Of a DNA stretch of 5,525 bases, positions 5,035 to 5,525 are shown one piece after another; the first letter of the stretch is position 1, and every line of letters begins with the position of its first letter. Made by a program: the position numbers and the translations under genes. This stretch comes from Methanothermococcus okinawensis (GTDB lineage Archaea; AGJL01; Methanococci; Methanococcales; Methanococcaceae). The notes below the pieces were generated by a model. That model was given only the letters and a program-made list of their open reading frames with translations, was not told the DNA's origin and made no database searches. The stretch covers positions 1 to 5,525 of the forward strand of contig DQVU01000196.1 of assembly GCA_015661585.1 (NCBI GenBank), in the 5' to 3' direction.

Positions 5035-5525
5035 ATGATACTATTCGAATGGGGTACTTACAATGCACTCTCCACTCTTAAACAGGCTGCACTCTTAGGT
5101 ACTAGGATTACAGAGATACCTCCTGCTGTCCTATCTAAGAGGATGTCCCCAGATTACTATGAAAGTTATAGAAGAATGGGAGAGAGATACTTTACACTAA
5201 TAGTAGCCCATGGTCCTTACTACAATCTAACATCTGAGAGGGGATTAAAAGCTCATCTTGCAGCGATAGAGAGGGCTACAGCCTCTGGGGCTAAGATATA
5301 CAACTATCACCTTGGTAGGAGAATAGGGACTGGAGATATAAATGTCCAGTTGGAGATCTTAAAGAAGTTCAAAGAGATAAATAGTGAAATGATATACTCC
5401 CCAGAACCTGCAAGTAACGAGGGGGAGTTTGGTACCTTAGATGAGATCGAGGAGCTTGTTAAAGCTACAAAGGAGGAAGGAATCAAGATAATACCTTCTC
5501 TACAGTTGGAGAATATATTCCTAAA
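5035..5525 (+). CDS. Endonuclease IV / xylose isomerase-like TIM-barrel protein, N-terminal part
   Basis: 163 codons of a gene that continues past the right edge. The product starts MILFEWGTYNALSTLKQAAL and shows the AP-endonuclease-2 (xylose isomerase-like TIM barrel) pattern: a strand with AHGPYYNLTS at 58-67, where H59 matches the first zinc-ligand histidine region of Nfo (HxPYxxNL); YNYHLGR at 89-95, where H92 matches the second; and YSPEPASNEGEFGTLDEIEELV at 121-142, matching the Nfo stretch with E124 in the ligand-glutamate position and the FGTLEEI helix. The next strand reads IIPSLQLEN (152-160), where Nfo has a Cys-Ile-Asp-x-x-His type motif, so Asp and His appear replaced by Q157 and N160. 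It may therefore not be a true AP endonuclease; an isomerase or epimerase-like role is possible. The frame stays open upstream to an ATG at 4852, but that extra part is Asn-rich, low-complexity and has only AGGAT as a binding site. Start 5035 is preferred. Confidence 0.82.
   Translation, partial: MILFEWGTYNALSTLKQAALLGTRITEIPPAVLSKRMSPDYYESYRRMGERYFTLIVAHGPYYNLTSERGLKAHLAAIERATASGAKIYNYHLGRRIGTGDINVQLEILKKFKEINSEMIYSPEPASNEGEFGTLDEIEELVKATKEEGIKIIPSLQLENIFL

Overview
The window looks like chromosome from a methanogenic archaeon of the order Methanococcales, probably a thermophilic one (Methanocaldococcus or Methanotorris type). The support is: archaeal-only gene content (aIF2 alpha, Nop10), a CobD/CbiB and BioW pair of the methanogen type, very AT-rich DNA, arginine written almost only as AGA/AGG, lysine- and glutamate-rich proteins, GGTGA-type ribosome binding sites and TATA-box-like promoters. 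The genus is an inference from style and was not tested by a search.

Layout. Positions 1-110 (minus) hold the N-terminus of a class I fumarase-type beta subunit that runs off the left edge. An 80-base divergent promoter region separates it from a plus-strand pair, aIF2 alpha (192-983) and the 54-residue rRNA pseudouridylation protein Nop10 (1003-1167). After a 138-base gap comes a second plus-strand pair: an unrecognised 478-residue helical protein (1306-2742) and, 2 bases later, the membrane-bound cobalamin enzyme CobD/CbiB (2745-3671). An AT-rich convergent gap follows. BioW, which makes pimeloyl-CoA for biotin synthesis, lies on the minus strand (3806-4519). A 515-base, extremely AT-rich divergent region with several inverted repeats separates BioW from a plus-strand gene starting at 5035. 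That gene encodes an endonuclease IV/xylose-isomerase-like TIM-barrel protein and is cut by the right edge.

The genes do not form one pathway. The aIF2 alpha-Nop10 pair is translation and ribosome housekeeping, CobD serves corrinoid synthesis (methanogens need corrinoids for methyl transfer), and BioW serves biotin supply. I see no IS element, CRISPR array, tRNA, rRNA or phage module, and nothing that amounts to a clearly new system. The points most worth a second look are the nested dyad over the predicted bioW transcription start with a related dyad 240 bases away, the TIM-barrel protein whose expected metal ligands appear changed, and the unknown gene tightly coupled to cobD.
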